Of a stretch of DNA of 13,893 nucleotides, positions 13,785-13,893 are shown in pieces (within the stretch, counting starts at the first letter, position 1; each line of letters starts with the position of its first letter). Below the pieces are notes generated by a model that searched no databases, had not been told where the DNA came from, and saw only the letters and a program-made list of their open reading frames with translations. The DNA is from JAICLL01 sp035252155 (lineage in GTDB: Bacteria; Planctomycetota; Planctomycetia; Pirellulales; JAICIG01), in assembly GCA_035252155.1 (NCBI GenBank), contig DATFDL010000360.1, positions 1 to 13,893 of the forward strand. Direction: 5' to 3'. The position numbers and the translations under genes are program-made.

Positions 13785-13893
13785 TCAGTAGTCGCTCACA
13801 ATTTGACATTGCGGCAGCGCCTGCTTCAAGCGGGCGATTCCCGCGCGAGAGGTCCTCGGCCAACTGGCCCATTCTGCGTGCGCTATCGAGCCG
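13785..13893 (-). CDS. C-terminal end of an LRR-type protein, cut by window edge
   Basis: The frame is open from the window edge to TGA at 13785-13787 and ends TSRAGIARLKQALPQCQIVSDY. This matches the end of a leucine-rich-repeat domain of the type seen in the neighbouring gene (TETGVNELRKRLPNCMIL): the same G-x-x-x-L-x-x-x-L-P-x-C pattern. Only 35 residues are visible, so nothing can be said of the rest. The next gene starts 4 bases later, suggesting co-transcription of two related genes. Confidence 0.55.
   Translation of the reverse strand, partial: GSIAHAEWASWPRTSRAGIARLKQALPQCQIVSDY

Noticed and set aside
1..13893. tRNA, rRNA or transposase genes
   Set aside because: No cloverleaf, conserved rRNA segment or transposase motif was seen on either strand by eye.

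Overview
The window looks like a high-GC (roughly 60-70% in most genes) bacterial chromosome segment, most likely from a planctomycete of the Pirellulales type. The clues are leucine-rich-repeat proteins with a planctomycete-style N-terminal membrane segment, large TPR proteins, paired CelD/FemAB-like acetyltransferases, a HisA-related protein outside any his operon, and palindromic elements sitting at gene ends. This placement rests on pattern recognition and was not tested by a search.

Positions 1-9562, minus strand: a long co-directional block for a surface polysaccharide or glycoconjugate. Reading with transcription (right to left) it holds two tandem CelD/FemAB-like GNAT proteins, a NodB-type polysaccharide deacetylase, a Wzx/MATE-like flippase, a GT4 glycosyltransferase, a Panacea-domain (SocA-like) antitoxin-type protein, a TPR/GT9-like/DUF6165 three-part protein, and the start of a hypothetical gene that leaves the window. 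Together these could modify, deacetylate, flip and extend a glycan. The Panacea gene is AT-richer than its neighbours and looks inserted.

Positions 9563-11467, plus strand: a divergent two-gene unit. It has a HicB-like ribbon-helix-helix protein with a good sigma-70-like promoter that contains a palindrome, and a GT39-like membrane glycosyltransferase coupled to it by a TGATG stop/start overlap. The palindrome lies between the two divergent units, so the RHH protein may control one or both.

Positions 11464-13893, minus strand: a HisA/HisF-related barrel protein, a YihY/BrkB-family membrane protein, an apparently frame-disrupted LRR membrane-protein gene, and the C-terminal end of a second LRR gene at the edge.

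The most unusual feature is a set of paired-hairpin (BIME-like) elements from at least three sequence families. They lie exactly at gene 3' ends and supply the last codons, and in one case the stop codon, of three consecutive polysaccharide genes. A separate GGCGA-rich array does the same for the YihY gene. No rRNA, tRNA, CRISPR array or transposase gene was seen, and no stretch over 300 bases lacks a gene.
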